DNA of 64,000 bases, taken from assembly GCF_034343125.1 (NCBI RefSeq), contig NZ_CP139957.1, positions 767,001-831,000 of the forward strand. Direction: 5' to 3'. The notes beneath the pieces are model-generated. The model was not told where the DNA came from. It did not search any database and saw only the letters and a list, made by a program, of their open reading frames with translations. Shown here one piece after another: positions 30,061-37,981 of the stretch; position 1 is the stretch's first letter, and each line of letters begins with the position of its first letter. Both the position numbers and the translations under genes were made by a program. Origin of the DNA: Caldicellulosiruptor danielii. GTDB lineage: Bacteria; Bacillota; Thermoanaerobacteria; Caldicellulosiruptorales; Caldicellulosiruptoraceae.

Positions 30061-30261
30061 TCATACTGCCACCTCTATAGTAGTTATCAGTGGTGACATT
30101 TGTGGTTTTTGTATTTCTTCCCCTTCATAATAGAGTTCAAGAGCTTCTTTTAAGTTGGCTATTGCTTCTTCGATGGTTTTTCCCTGTGAAGCTACATTGT
30201 TCTCTACGCATTTAGCTATATACCAGTTGTCCTCTTTGTTTACTATCACTGTGAACAACAT
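30061..30261 (-). CDS. hicB: HicB-type antitoxin
   Basis: Antitoxin of 66 aa with the HicB partial RNase-H-like fold: FTVIVNKEDNWYIAKCVENN, VASQGKTIEEAIANLKEALE and LYYEGEE. It ends with IEVAV. Start ATG 30261 follows AAGGTG. It precedes hicA with a one-base gap, so the two are coupled. An extended -10 promoter lies about 50 bases upstream and is shared in sequence with the PIN-toxin operon. HicB normally binds HicA and its own promoter. Confidence 0.8.
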   Translation of the reverse strand: MLFTVIVNKEDNWYIAKCVENNVASQGKTIEEAIANLKEALELYYEGEEIQKPQMSPLITTIEVAV

Positions 30262-30282
30262 AACAAAATCACCTTTTACACC

Positions 30283-31609
30283 TTAAAGTTTTTCGCTTAC
30301 AACTTTTATTATACCACACAAAGAAACAAAAACCACAGCTTTTCGTTCAAACCCTGCTCCTTGGTCTTTCCCAACGATACTCAAATTAACTGAACTACCA
30401 TTAATTTTGACAGAAGTGATTCTTACAACGTATTGCCCAACGTCCTCCCTTGTGTAGTTGAAAGCCTTGTAGTAGAGCTTGTTACCGTTTGTTGCAAGGT
30501 TATCTATCATCTTACCGGTAATATCAACGTACAGCACAGGGTCCTGGTTGACTGCCGGGTCGTACTTGAGTGTCCCATCACTGTTTTTAACAAGGTAACT
30601 ATCCGATGCAACTTTGTAACTTATACTATCAGTTGTGACCTGAGGTTTCGCCCCTTGGCGGAATACCATCGTATGTTCTGTAATGCACCCAGCCATCCGG
30701 TTCCTGCAAAACAAGAACAACTTCAGCACCTGCGGTAGGAGTTGCGTTGGAAATCATAGCATAATCCGCCAGCATGGACGCTGAAGTTATCTTTGTCCCG
30801 TACTGTGTCCCGTACTGTGTCTGTGCCGTGTTTATAGCATCTGCCAGTGTCTGCCCTTTCATGTCCTTGAAATTTGAAAGTCCCTGCCATGTCTGGGAAA
30901 TTGCATTGGGATCAACATTCTTGGGATTATACGACTCTGCAACCGCACAAATCTGTTTTGCAACAGAGTTTGTCCATGGCTGGTACAAAATCTTTGTGCC
31001 AGATGTGACAGGTGCATACTCATCCCTGTCAGGCGGGAACTCCTTGTCAGACTGCACACTGCCTGTTTGTGAGAATCCCCAGTATCTGAAATATCCTCTT
31101 ACACCAGTACCAGGCGAAGAAAGATGATAATACCCATCAGACTGCAAACTTGCCCAGAAGTATCCGTTTGATACCTGCTTGAACCCTGGCTGGACATGTG
31201 TAAAATTGTCCGCAACATCTTCCGGTATGCCATATATCGCATACCCCCTGTCTATCGTCGCCTCTACGTTGAGAGGAATAACATAACTAACTTTTCCTTG
31301 TAAATCTGTACTCTTACCGTATCCATACTGTCCGTTTTCACATTTAGCCTTTGCAGATGCAGAAAGTTCATTGGGATTTGCAACTGTTACTTCTGGGTCT
31401 ACCCCATAACTGTCAGCACAATCCTGTCTGCTAACACCCTTGTAATTACTAAAATTAGAGCCACCCTCGTAAACAGTATCTCTTTTGTCACCAAAGTATT
31501 CAGCCTTTGTTTTAAGCACAGGTGGAAGCACAGGACATAGACTGAGCAAAATAGAAACCACAACTAAAAAAGAAAGAGCTCTGAACAAGCTCTTTTTATG
31601 TCTCCTCAA
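30283..31609 (-). pseudogene. Secreted protein B of unknown family, frameshifted and probably truncated
   Basis: TTG 31609 behind GGTGAG starts a signal peptide (RRHKKSLFRALSFLVVV), then a secreted region with YEGGSNFSNYKGVSRQDCA, YVIPLNVEATIDRGYAIYGI and YFRYWGFSQTGSV. The frame shifts at the G4 run (plus strand CCCC 30651-30654). Removing one G joins DGIPPR to AKPQVTTDSISYKVASDSYL in the next frame, ending at 30283. The last 15 or so codons (VVFVSLCGIIKVV) are encoded by the promoter sequence of the downstream hicBA operon, suggesting the original C-terminus was lost when that operon arrived. It follows gene A by 18 bases and pairs with it. Confidence 0.6.
30308..30316 (-). promoter_or_regulatory. 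Extended -10 promoter of hicBA
   Basis: Minus-strand TGTGGTATAATAAAAGT; the surrounding block of about 45 bases (30297-30342) closely matches the one upstream of the PIN toxin gene at 34194-34240. Confidence 0.6.
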
Positions 31610-31627
31610 ACCATCTCACCTCTCACC

Positions 31628-33274
31628 TTATTTGATATTTGGGTCAGGCTTTGCATAAACAACTTTTGCATTGGGGTAATAGTTCTTATTGGTAGGATTT
31701 GTGGAGCACCAGTAAGCTTTGTTTTCCGTACCAGTCGGGCTAACATACCACATAACCACATCACCATACCACTTCACAATACCATCCGTCGGAAGTTTAA
31801 CATTCTTCGATGTGTAATACTTCAAATCTTTCTTAACTTCTGCCAGATATGCTTGGGGTACAATAATTGTAGTTGCAGAAGCAAACCACTGTAAAATATT
31901 GAAACCCTTATCTTCCCATGGTATCAAACGCAGATGGCCATAAGGTAAATTAAACTCTAATCCAGCAAAAGAGTATACTACAAACGAATTACCGATTTCA
32001 TGATTCCATCTTCTTGCCCAATTAAGTTTTTCGTTAGGGTCATTCATAGCGCCTTTAATCAACGCCAGCAGTTTCAACTCATCCATCCTGAATGTTATTC
32101 TGGGCTCAGCAAATGTAGGTGTGTCACCGCTTGTCAGTTTGCGATACTCCTTCTTATTGTAAACATTCATTTGTGGTTCATAAACCTTCTTGTAGGGATC
32201 CCACAGATAAACTATTCCAGTATTCATATCCACATACTTTCTCAACTGCCATACAAACTCATCATATACATCCCGCTTTGACTTATCGAACACTCTTGTG
32301 ATTAACTGGACAGCCTCTGAGCGTGTGAGCGTTTTTGCAGGGTTGAATCGCACCTTTGCAACGAAAAGTGGAGACATTTCAGGTGTTATGATACCGAGGT
32401 CGGCAAGTCTGAGCATTGGTTCTCTGTAGAGCTGTGGGATTTTACTGTAATCTTCAGCCATCTGTGCAAACCTTGTGTAATCAAGAGCAAACTTGCGTGG
32501 ATAGTTCTTGATATACTCCTCAAGATACTTGTTATAACGTAAATCATACACTAAATTCCATTTATTCCCACCAAAGTCTATTGTGTATTTTACATCTGGA
32601 ACAAAAAACATCTGCTTTGACTCAGGTGCAAAGGGTGATATATAATAGTAACCTTTCCATGCAGGGTCGTATTTGATATACCCGCCATCAGTTTTAGGTG
32701 CTACTTTCAGTTTGTCAGGGTTCTTTTTAGCAAAGTCATATAGAAATTTTTCATAATCGTCACGCATGATATAGCCTTTGAGCGTGTCCCATACATATTT
32801 GGTTTCTCTTGTTCCATCGGCATAGTAGTTATCAATCACAAGCAAATCAGCCCAGTACATAACAAAGTTAAGATTTGTTAAAAAATCATACAGATAACCT
32901 CTGCCTCTTATTGTCAAATCCCATGGAGTGAGTATCTCTGTTTTGACAGGTATATTCTTGTTTTTGAGTTCTGGCACGTTATTTATCAGTTTCCACACGA
33001 TATAACTTGCCTGTGCTCTTGTTAAGGGTTTGTTTTTTTTGACCTCACCGGGTATCAAGCCCATTTGTACTGCCTTACCCCAGTAGTCAGCAATGCCGTT
33101 TGGTTTTACCTTTGCGCCCATTAAAAGCGATGTTACAAACTCATTTGCTGTGATGTACTGGACTTTGTTTGATACTGCCTGCACTGTTTTGGAAGTTGTC
33201 CCTGCCCGTGCTACTGGGAAGGCAAAGGTCAAAAGCAGGCTTAAGATAACTATAAAGCTCAAAAGTTTTCTCAT
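31628..33274 (-). CDS. Secreted SLH-like surface protein A
   Basis: Protein of 548 aa. ATG 33274 follows AAAGGAGTTGATTTAGCC. It has a signal peptide (MRKLLSFIVILSLLLTFAFP), a first SLH-like domain (YITANEFVTSLLMGAKVKPN ... LTRAQASYIVWKLINNVPEL), a unique middle rich in Tyr/Trp/Asp, a second SLH-like domain (LYREPMLRLADLGIITPEMS ... LTRSEAVQLITRVFDKSKRD) and a C-terminal beta-rich domain. Probably attached to the cell wall through its SLH-like parts. A dead paralogue lies at 23531-25312 with the same promoter, hairpin and downstream partner, so a two-gene unit was duplicated. Function unknown. Confidence 0.7.
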   Translation of the reverse strand: MRKLLSFIVILSLLLTFAFPVARAGTTSKTVQAVSNKVQYITANEFVTSLLMGAKVKPNGIADYWGKAVQMGLIPGEVKKNKPLTRAQASYIVWKLINNVPELKNKNIPVKTEILTPWDLTIRGRGYLYDFLTNLNFVMYWADLLVIDNYYADGTRETKYVWDTLKGYIMRDDYEKFLYDFAKKNPDKLKVAPKTDGGYIKYDPAWKGYYYISPFAPESKQMFFVPDVKYTIDFGGNKWNLVYDLRYNKYLEEYIKNYPRKFALDYTRFAQMAEDYSKIPQLYREPMLRLADLGIITPEMSPLFVAKVRFNPAKTLTRSEAVQLITRVFDKSKRDVYDEFVWQLRKYVDMNTGIVYLWDPYKKVYEPQMNVYNKKEYRKLTSGDTPTFAEPRITFRMDELKLLALIKGAMNDPNEKLNWARRWNHEIGNSFVVYSFAGLEFNLPYGHLRLIPWEDKGFNILQWFASATTIIVPQAYLAEVKKDLKYYTSKNVKLPTDGIVKWYGDVVMWYVSPTGTENKAYWCSTNPTNKNYYPNAKVVYAKPDPNIK

Positions 33275-33313
33275 GGCTAAATCAACTCCTTTGCTATGGT
33301 TTTCTCAATAATA

Positions 33314-33322
33314 GTTATACCA
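33314..33322 (-). promoter_or_regulatory. Extended -10 promoter of gene A
   Basis: Minus-strand TGGTATAAC about 40 bases before the start codon, conserved in the duplicate copy A'. Confidence 0.45.
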
Positions 33323-33368
33323 TGATTTTTGAAAAAGCTACACAAATTTTAAGCAGCCTTACAAATAC

Positions 33369-33430
33369 AAAAAGCCACGACTGGATAGGCAGCTTCTTTT
33401 TTGAGCTGCTTTTCACCAACCGTGGCTTTT
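33369..33430 (-). terminator. Branched hairpin with T-run downstream of the PIN operon
   Basis: Outer arms AAAAGCCACG / CGTGGCTTTTT with an inner stem GCAGCTC...GAAGCTGC, ending GGCTTTTTG on the minus strand. It lies between the PIN-toxin partner gene and the promoter of gene A, so termination is the simplest reading. It is conserved at 25403-25464. Confidence 0.6.
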
Positions 33431-33499
33431 ACTTTTCTTCTTTTTGTTACTCTTTTTGTGTTCTGCTTTCTGCCACATATAAAAAGTGTCTTTGAAATT

Positions 33500-33679
33500 T
33501 TATTGAACAATTTCTTTTCTGTTTTTCTCTCTTAATTCTCCTAACTCTTTCTCTACCTCTTTGGCGGTTTCTTCGAAATATCTAATCAATTCTGTCGCAT
33601 TCATATCTTTTGTTTCTTCATAAATCTCTTCCTGTATTTTGTGCAGCTCTCTCATTGCATTTGTTTCAAGCATCTCCAT
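33500..33679 (-). CDS. Small acidic helical protein, partner of the PIN toxin
   Basis: 59 aa from ATG 33679, which overlaps the repaired stop of the PIN gene as TGATG and has AAGGAG five bases upstream. It is helical and highly charged (MRELHKIQEEIYEETKDMN, RYFEETAKEVEKELGELREK). Similar small proteins occur beside PIN-domain toxins, so an antitoxin or accessory role is inferred; the family is not firmly recognised. Confidence 0.55.
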   Translation of the reverse strand: MEMLETNAMRELHKIQEEIYEETKDMNATELIRYFEETAKEVEKELGELREKNRKEIVQ

Positions 33680-34156
33680 CACTCCTTCTCTTCTAAAATC
33701 ATAAGTGGTGACACTAATTGAATTTCTCTATATCCCATTAGTCTGTTAATTGCGTTTACGCCTTCTATAGTTTTATACTTAACTATATGCTTGAAATTCC
33801 AGGACACTAAAATGTTACATTCGTTAACGCTTAGCCGCTGCAATATGAAGTGCGTCGTCGAAGAACTTTGATGGTATTATATTCTCACTCACATACCTTC
33901 GCGCAAGTTCTAAAACTTGCTCATTAATCTCAACTCTCTTGAATTCTATTTGAGACATATACTCTAATAGCCTGCTTCTTTTTGGTTCCTTGCACTTACT
34001 CAGTTCAGTTATTACTACACTTGAAAGGTATACATCGTATTTCCCTTGTTTAAGCTCTTCCCAGAGTTCTTTTGTTATTTGCATATATTCAGGATTATCC
34101 TGCTGGTCTAAATGGCTGATAACGGAGGTGTCAAGATATATCTTTAATTTTTTCAA
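33679..34156 (-). pseudogene. PIN-domain (VapC-like) ribonuclease toxin, single-base frameshift
   Basis: ATG 34156 starts MKKLKIYLDTSVISHLDQQD, with the PIN acidic residue in YLDTSV. A second acidic residue follows in SSVVITELSKC and a third in DDALHIAAA. The frame then ends early at a GCTAAGC heptamer (33829-33835). Deleting one A gives AAASVNECNILVSWNFKHIV and continues to TGA 33679, about 158 aa, the normal PIN length with its last Asp-region replaced by SWNFKH, as in many PIN proteins. Its promoter resembles that of hicBA. Without repair the toxin lacks its C-terminal third. Confidence 0.75.
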
Positions 34157-34203
34157 CTTTGTGAAATTCTCCTCTCAATTTTATTTCGAACTTCTACACT
34201 TTT

Positions 34204-34212
34204 ATTATACCA
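34204..34212 (-). promoter_or_regulatory. Extended -10 promoter of the PIN toxin operon
   Basis: Minus-strand TGTGGTATAATAAAAGTG, with an upstream block AGCTGTAGTTTTTCATTTTTT like that of hicBA (AGCTGTGGTTTTTGTTTCTTT). The remaining bases up to typA (34215-34374) hold a small hairpin ACAGCTTGAAAGCTGT and no gene. Confidence 0.6.
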
Positions 34213-34374
34213 CACAAAAAATGAAAAACTACAGCTTGAAAGCTGTGGTAAATATCTTTACACCTATTCGAGAGATAAACTTTTCAATTTTCTTGACTCT
34301 AAAATATCAATTATTTTAAAATTAAAAAAGCTGCCCATTAAATCTTCAAAAGAGGAGGATTTTAAAACCAAAAA

Positions 34375-36225
34375 ATGCAAACCCAGAGAATAGATATTAG
34401 AAACATAGCTATAATTGCCCATGTTGACCATGGCAAAACTACCTTAGTTGACGCAATGCTAAAACAAAGTGGTATATTTCGCGAAAATCAGCTTATTGAA
34501 GAGAGAATTCTGGATTCTAACCAGCTTGAAAGAGAAAAGGGAATTACAATAATGGCAAAGAATACTGCCATTATGTACAAAGGTATAAAGATAAACATCA
34601 TAGACACACCGGGGCATGCGGATTTTGGAAGTGAAGTTGAAAGGTCGCTTGTTATGGCAGATGGTGTTTTGCTAATTGTGGATGCATATGAAGGGCCAAT
34701 GCCACAGACAAAGTTTGTACTGAGAAAAGCACTTTCTTTAAAGCTAAAACCAATTGTTGTTATAAACAAGATTGACAGACCATTTGCAAGACCTTATGAG
34801 GTTTTGGATAAGGTATTGGATTTGTTTATTGAGCTTGGAGCAGATGAAGACCAGCTTGACTTCCCATATGTTTTTGCATCAGCAAAGGAAGGCATTGCAA
34901 AGTTTGATTTGGAAGATGAAAGTCATAATTTAGAGCCACTTTTTGAGATGATTATAAACAATATTCCAGCGCCAACAGGTAAGATTGATGCACCTTTCCA
35001 GATGATTGTAACTTCAATTGATTATGACAATTACCTTGGAAGAATTGCAATCGGCAAGGTTGTAAGAGGAAGTGTGAAAATCAATCAGCAGGTTGCAGTT
35101 TGCACAAAACAGGATGGAGTTTTGCAAAAGACAAAGGTTACAAAGCTGTATCAGTTTGAGGGTTTGAAGAGAGTTGAATGCAGTGAGGCAAAGCTTGGTG
35201 ATATTGTTGCTATTGCCGGGATAGATGGTATCAATATTGGGCAGACTGTGGCTTGTGCAGAAGCTCCAGAGGCTTTGGAGTTTATAAAGATTGATGAGCC
35301 AACAATCTCTATGATTTTTTCTACAAACGATTCACCTTTTGCAGGAAAAGAAGGAGAGTACGTTACCTCAAGACATTTGCGAGAGAGGCTTTTTAGAGAA
35401 CTTGAAAGGAATGTAGGTCTTAAGGTAGAAGAGACAGACTCTCCGGATTCATTTAAAGTCTCTGGGAGGGGTGAGCTTCACCTTGCAATTTTAATTGAGA
35501 CCATGAGAAGAGAAGGATATGAGTTTCAGGTTTCAAAACCTCAGGTGATAACAAAAATAGTAAACGGTCAGCTTTATGAACCTTATGAATATTTGATCAT
35601 TGATGTTCCGGAAGAATTTATGGGTACCTGTCTGGAAAAACTTGGGCCAAGAAGAGCTCAGCTTCAGAACATGACAATCCTAAATGATGGATTTATGCGA
35701 CTTGAATTTATAATTCCCGCAAGAGGATTGATTGGATTTAGGTCAGAGTTTTTAACAGACACAAAAGGAAATGGTATCATGAACCATGTGTTTTATGATT
35801 ACATGCCTTACGCGGGAGAGATTCCAGAAAGAAGTAGAGGAGCTTTGATAGCATTTGAGACAGGCGAGGCTGTGACATATGGACTTTACAACGCTCAAGA
35901 GAGAGGGAGACTTTTTATTGAACCTGGCAGTCAGGTTTATGAGGGGATGATTGTTGGGGAGAGTTCAAGACCGGAAGATATTGTTGTGAATGTGTGCAAG
36001 AGGAAGCACCTTACAAATATGCGCTCTGCAACAGCTGATGAAGCTTTGAGACTAACACCGCCTGTAAAGCTTTCATTGGAAGAGTGTATTGAGTTTTTAG
36101 CAGAGGATGAGCTTTTGGAAGTCACTCCAAAGAGCTTAAGGCTCAGGAAAAAGATATTAAACCACGAGATGAGGAAGAAAATGGAAGTAAGAACCAAAAA
36201 AGAAGAAAAGGAGCCTGTTTATTGA
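34375..36225 (+). CDS. typA: Ribosome-associated GTPase TypA/BipA
   Basis: Translational GTPase of 616 aa involved in ribosome biogenesis and stress adaptation. G motifs are visible: IAHVDHGKTTL (G1), GITIMAKNT (G2), DTPGHADFG (G3), NKIDRP (G4) and ASAKEG (G5). EF-G-like domains and the TypA-specific C-terminal domain follow (SRGALIAFETGEAVTYGLYN). Start ATG 34375 lies behind GAGGAGG. Intact; separated from mltG by an overlapping terminator. Confidence 0.96.
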   Translation: MQTQRIDIRNIAIIAHVDHGKTTLVDAMLKQSGIFRENQLIEERILDSNQLEREKGITIMAKNTAIMYKGIKINIIDTPGHADFGSEVERSLVMADGVLLIVDAYEGPMPQTKFVLRKALSLKLKPIVVINKIDRPFARPYEVLDKVLDLFIELGADEDQLDFPYVFASAKEGIAKFDLEDESHNLEPLFEMIINNIPAPTGKIDAPFQMIVTSIDYDNYLGRIAIGKVVRGSVKINQQVAVCTKQDGVLQKTKVTKLYQFEGLKRVECSEAKLGDIVAIAGIDGINIGQTVACAEAPEALEFIKIDEPTISMIFSTNDSPFAGKEGEYVTSRHLRERLFRELERNVGLKVEETDSPDSFKVSGRGELHLAILIETMRREGYEFQVSKPQVITKIVNGQLYEPYEYLIIDVPEEFMGTCLEKLGPRRAQLQNMTILNDGFMRLEFIIPARGLIGFRSEFLTDTKGNGIMNHVFYDYMPYAGEIPERSRGALIAFETGEAVTYGLYNAQERGRLFIEPGSQVYEGMIVGESSRPEDIVVNVCKRKHLTNMRSATADEALRLTPPVKLSLEECIEFLAEDELLEVTPKSLRLRKKILNHEMRKKMEVRTKKEEKEPVY

Positions 36226-36243
36226 CGGCTCTTTTTCTTTTTG
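36196..36243 (+). terminator. Terminator overlapping the typA stop
   Basis: Stem GAGCC (36211-36215) / GGCTC (36227-36231), extended by A-rich/T-rich pairing, ending CTTTTTCTTTTTGG. Confidence 0.65.
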
Positions 36244-36254
36244 GATTTCTATTG

Positions 36255-36263
36255 TGGTATAAT
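36255..36263 (+). promoter_or_regulatory. Extended -10 promoter for mltG-trmR-trhP
   Basis: TGGTATAAT at 36255-36263, about 45 bases before the chosen mltG start; no good -35. Confidence 0.5.
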
Positions 36264-36305
36264 ATGAACATGAAAACCAAAGAAAGTTTTGGGGTAAATT
36301 GTACT

Positions 36306-37313
36306 ATGAGATTATGGCAAAAAAGTCTTAAATATTATTTGATTGTATTACTCTTCTTAGTCTTAATGGTTTCACTTGTTTATGTATCACTCAAACATCA
36401 AAAAGAAAAAGTAATTGAAACTGTGGTTGAGATCCCGCAAAATACGTCCACAAAAGATGTTGCTATGATTTTAAAGAAAAATGGGATTATAAAAAACCCA
36501 TACTTTTTTATGTTTTATGTCAAACTTAACAACTACAAGATAGCAGCAGGAAAATACAAGCTTTCGTCTGATATGACATATAGAGAGCTTTGCAGAGCTC
36601 TTGAAAAAGGTTTTGTTCCTAAAGGTGCCATTAAATTTACTATTCCAGAAGGGTTTACAGTTCAGCAAATTGCCAAAAAACTTCAAAGTCTTGGACTTGT
36701 AGATGAAAACAAGTTTTTGGAAACTGTGAATAGTTATGACTTTAATTTTAAGTATAAATATAGTTCTAAAGAAGTAAAGTATAAACTTGAAGGGTTTTTG
36801 TTCCCCGATACATATGAAGTATATCCCGACACTTCTGAAAAGGATATTATAAAAATGATGCTAAATAGATTTTTAGAGGTATATGAAAAGATAAAGGATA
36901 AAAAGACAACAGATTTAGATGATGTTCAAACGGTTATACTTGCCTCAATTGTTGAGAAAGAGGCAAAAAAAGATAGCGAAAGAAGTATTATTGCCGGTGT
37001 GTTTTTAAACAGGCTACAAAAAGGCATGAAACTTGAAAGCTGTGCAACAGTAGAATATGTACTTCCAGTTCATAAAGAGGTTCTTTCTTTGCAAGATATA
37101 AAAATAAAATCTCCGTACAATACATACCTTAAAAAAGGGCTGCCGCCCTCTGCTATCTGCAGCCCTGGTAGAAAAAGCCTTCTTGCAGCTTTAGCTCCTG
37201 CAAAAACAGATTATCTATTTTTTGTTGCCAAAAGGGATGGAACTCATATATTTTCAAAGACATTTGAAGACCATTTGAAGGTTCAAAAACAAACAGAAGA
37301 AGGGAAAAAATAA
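36306..37313 (+). CDS. mltG: Endolytic murein transglycosylase
   Basis: YceG/MltG family, which cleaves nascent peptidoglycan strands and sets glycan length. 335 aa from ATG 36306; the longer frame from 36222 would begin upstream of the promoter. N-terminal membrane anchor (YYLIVLLFLVLMVSLVYVSL), LysM-like region (VVEIPQNTSTKDVAMILKKN, IPEGFTVQQIA), then the catalytic domain with LEGFLFPDTYEV, the catalytic Glu in ASIVEKEAKKDSER, VFLNRLQKGMKLESCATVEY and GLPPSAICSPG. It ends two bases before trmR, matching the Bacillus yrrL-yrrM-yrrN order. Confidence 0.93.
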   Translation: MRLWQKSLKYYLIVLLFLVLMVSLVYVSLKHQKEKVIETVVEIPQNTSTKDVAMILKKNGIIKNPYFFMFYVKLNNYKIAAGKYKLSSDMTYRELCRALEKGFVPKGAIKFTIPEGFTVQQIAKKLQSLGLVDENKFLETVNSYDFNFKYKYSSKEVKYKLEGFLFPDTYEVYPDTSEKDIIKMMLNRFLEVYEKIKDKKTTDLDDVQTVILASIVEKEAKKDSERSIIAGVFLNRLQKGMKLESCATVEYVLPVHKEVLSLQDIKIKSPYNTYLKKGLPPSAICSPGRKSLLAALAPAKTDYLFFVAKRDGTHIFSKTFEDHLKVQKQTEEGKK

Positions 37314-37315
37314 AA

Positions 37316-37954
37316 ATGGATATATCGCAGGACATTTTAAACCAGTTTATAAGAAGCAAGCTTACAAATATGGACCCAAGACTTTCTAAGATTGCAAAAG
37401 AGGCTCAAAGGAGAAATATACCAATAGTTTCAAAAGAGGTATCGCGGCTTTTGACAATACTTTCAATGCTGAAAAAACCAAAGAGAATATTGGAGATTGG
37501 CACTGCAGTAGGGTTTTCAGCGCTGTCCATGCACATAGGTTTTCCTGAAGCGAAGATTATTACAATAGAGATGGATTTTGAAATGGTTATGGAGGCTAAG
37601 AAAAATATAAAAGAGTTTGGCGCCCAGGACAAAATAATTGTTATAGGTGGTGAGGCGGGAGAGGTGTTGGCAGCAATTGAAGGTGAGTTTGACATGATAT
37701 TTTTTGATGCTGCAAAAGCTCAGTATATTAATTATTTCAACCTTACCAAAGAGAAGATGTCTAAAAACTGCCTCCTTATATGTGACAATGTGCTTTTTAA
37801 AGGAATGGTTGTGGGAAGAAGATATCTTAAAAGAAGGATGATAACAATTGCAAAGAGAATGAACAAGTTCATAAAGATGATAGAAGATGACCCTGATTTT
37901 GTAATGACACTTCTTCCCATCAGCGATGGAGTGTTGATAGCCGTAAGGAAGTAG
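37316..37954 (+). CDS. trmR: tRNA 5-hydroxyuridine methyltransferase (O-methyltransferase family 3)
   Basis: SAM-dependent methyltransferase of 212 aa of the YrrM/TrmR type. Motif I is ILEIGTAVGFSALSM; metal/SAM-binding acids appear in FFDAAKAQY and CDNVLFKGMV. In Bacillus this enzyme methylates 5-hydroxyuridine at tRNA position 34, made by the U32-peptidase-like TrhP. A U32-family gene follows immediately, which supports the assignment over a generic catechol methyltransferase. Confidence 0.85.
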   Translation: MDISQDILNQFIRSKLTNMDPRLSKIAKEAQRRNIPIVSKEVSRLLTILSMLKKPKRILEIGTAVGFSALSMHIGFPEAKIITIEMDFEMVMEAKKNIKEFGAQDKIIVIGGEAGEVLAAIEGEFDMIFFDAAKAQYINYFNLTKEKMSKNCLLICDNVLFKGMVVGRRYLKRRMITIAKRMNKFIKMIEDDPDFVMTLLPISDGVLIAVRK

Positions 37955-37981
37955 AAAAAGGTTGTGGAGGTTTTTGAGAAG

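Noticed and set aside
33369..33430. Riboswitch-like look of the branched hairpin (AAAGCCACGG core recalls c-di-GMP-I aptamers)
   Set aside because: The aptamer's receptor and loop sequences are missing, and the element lies upstream of the promoter of gene A, so a terminator fits better.
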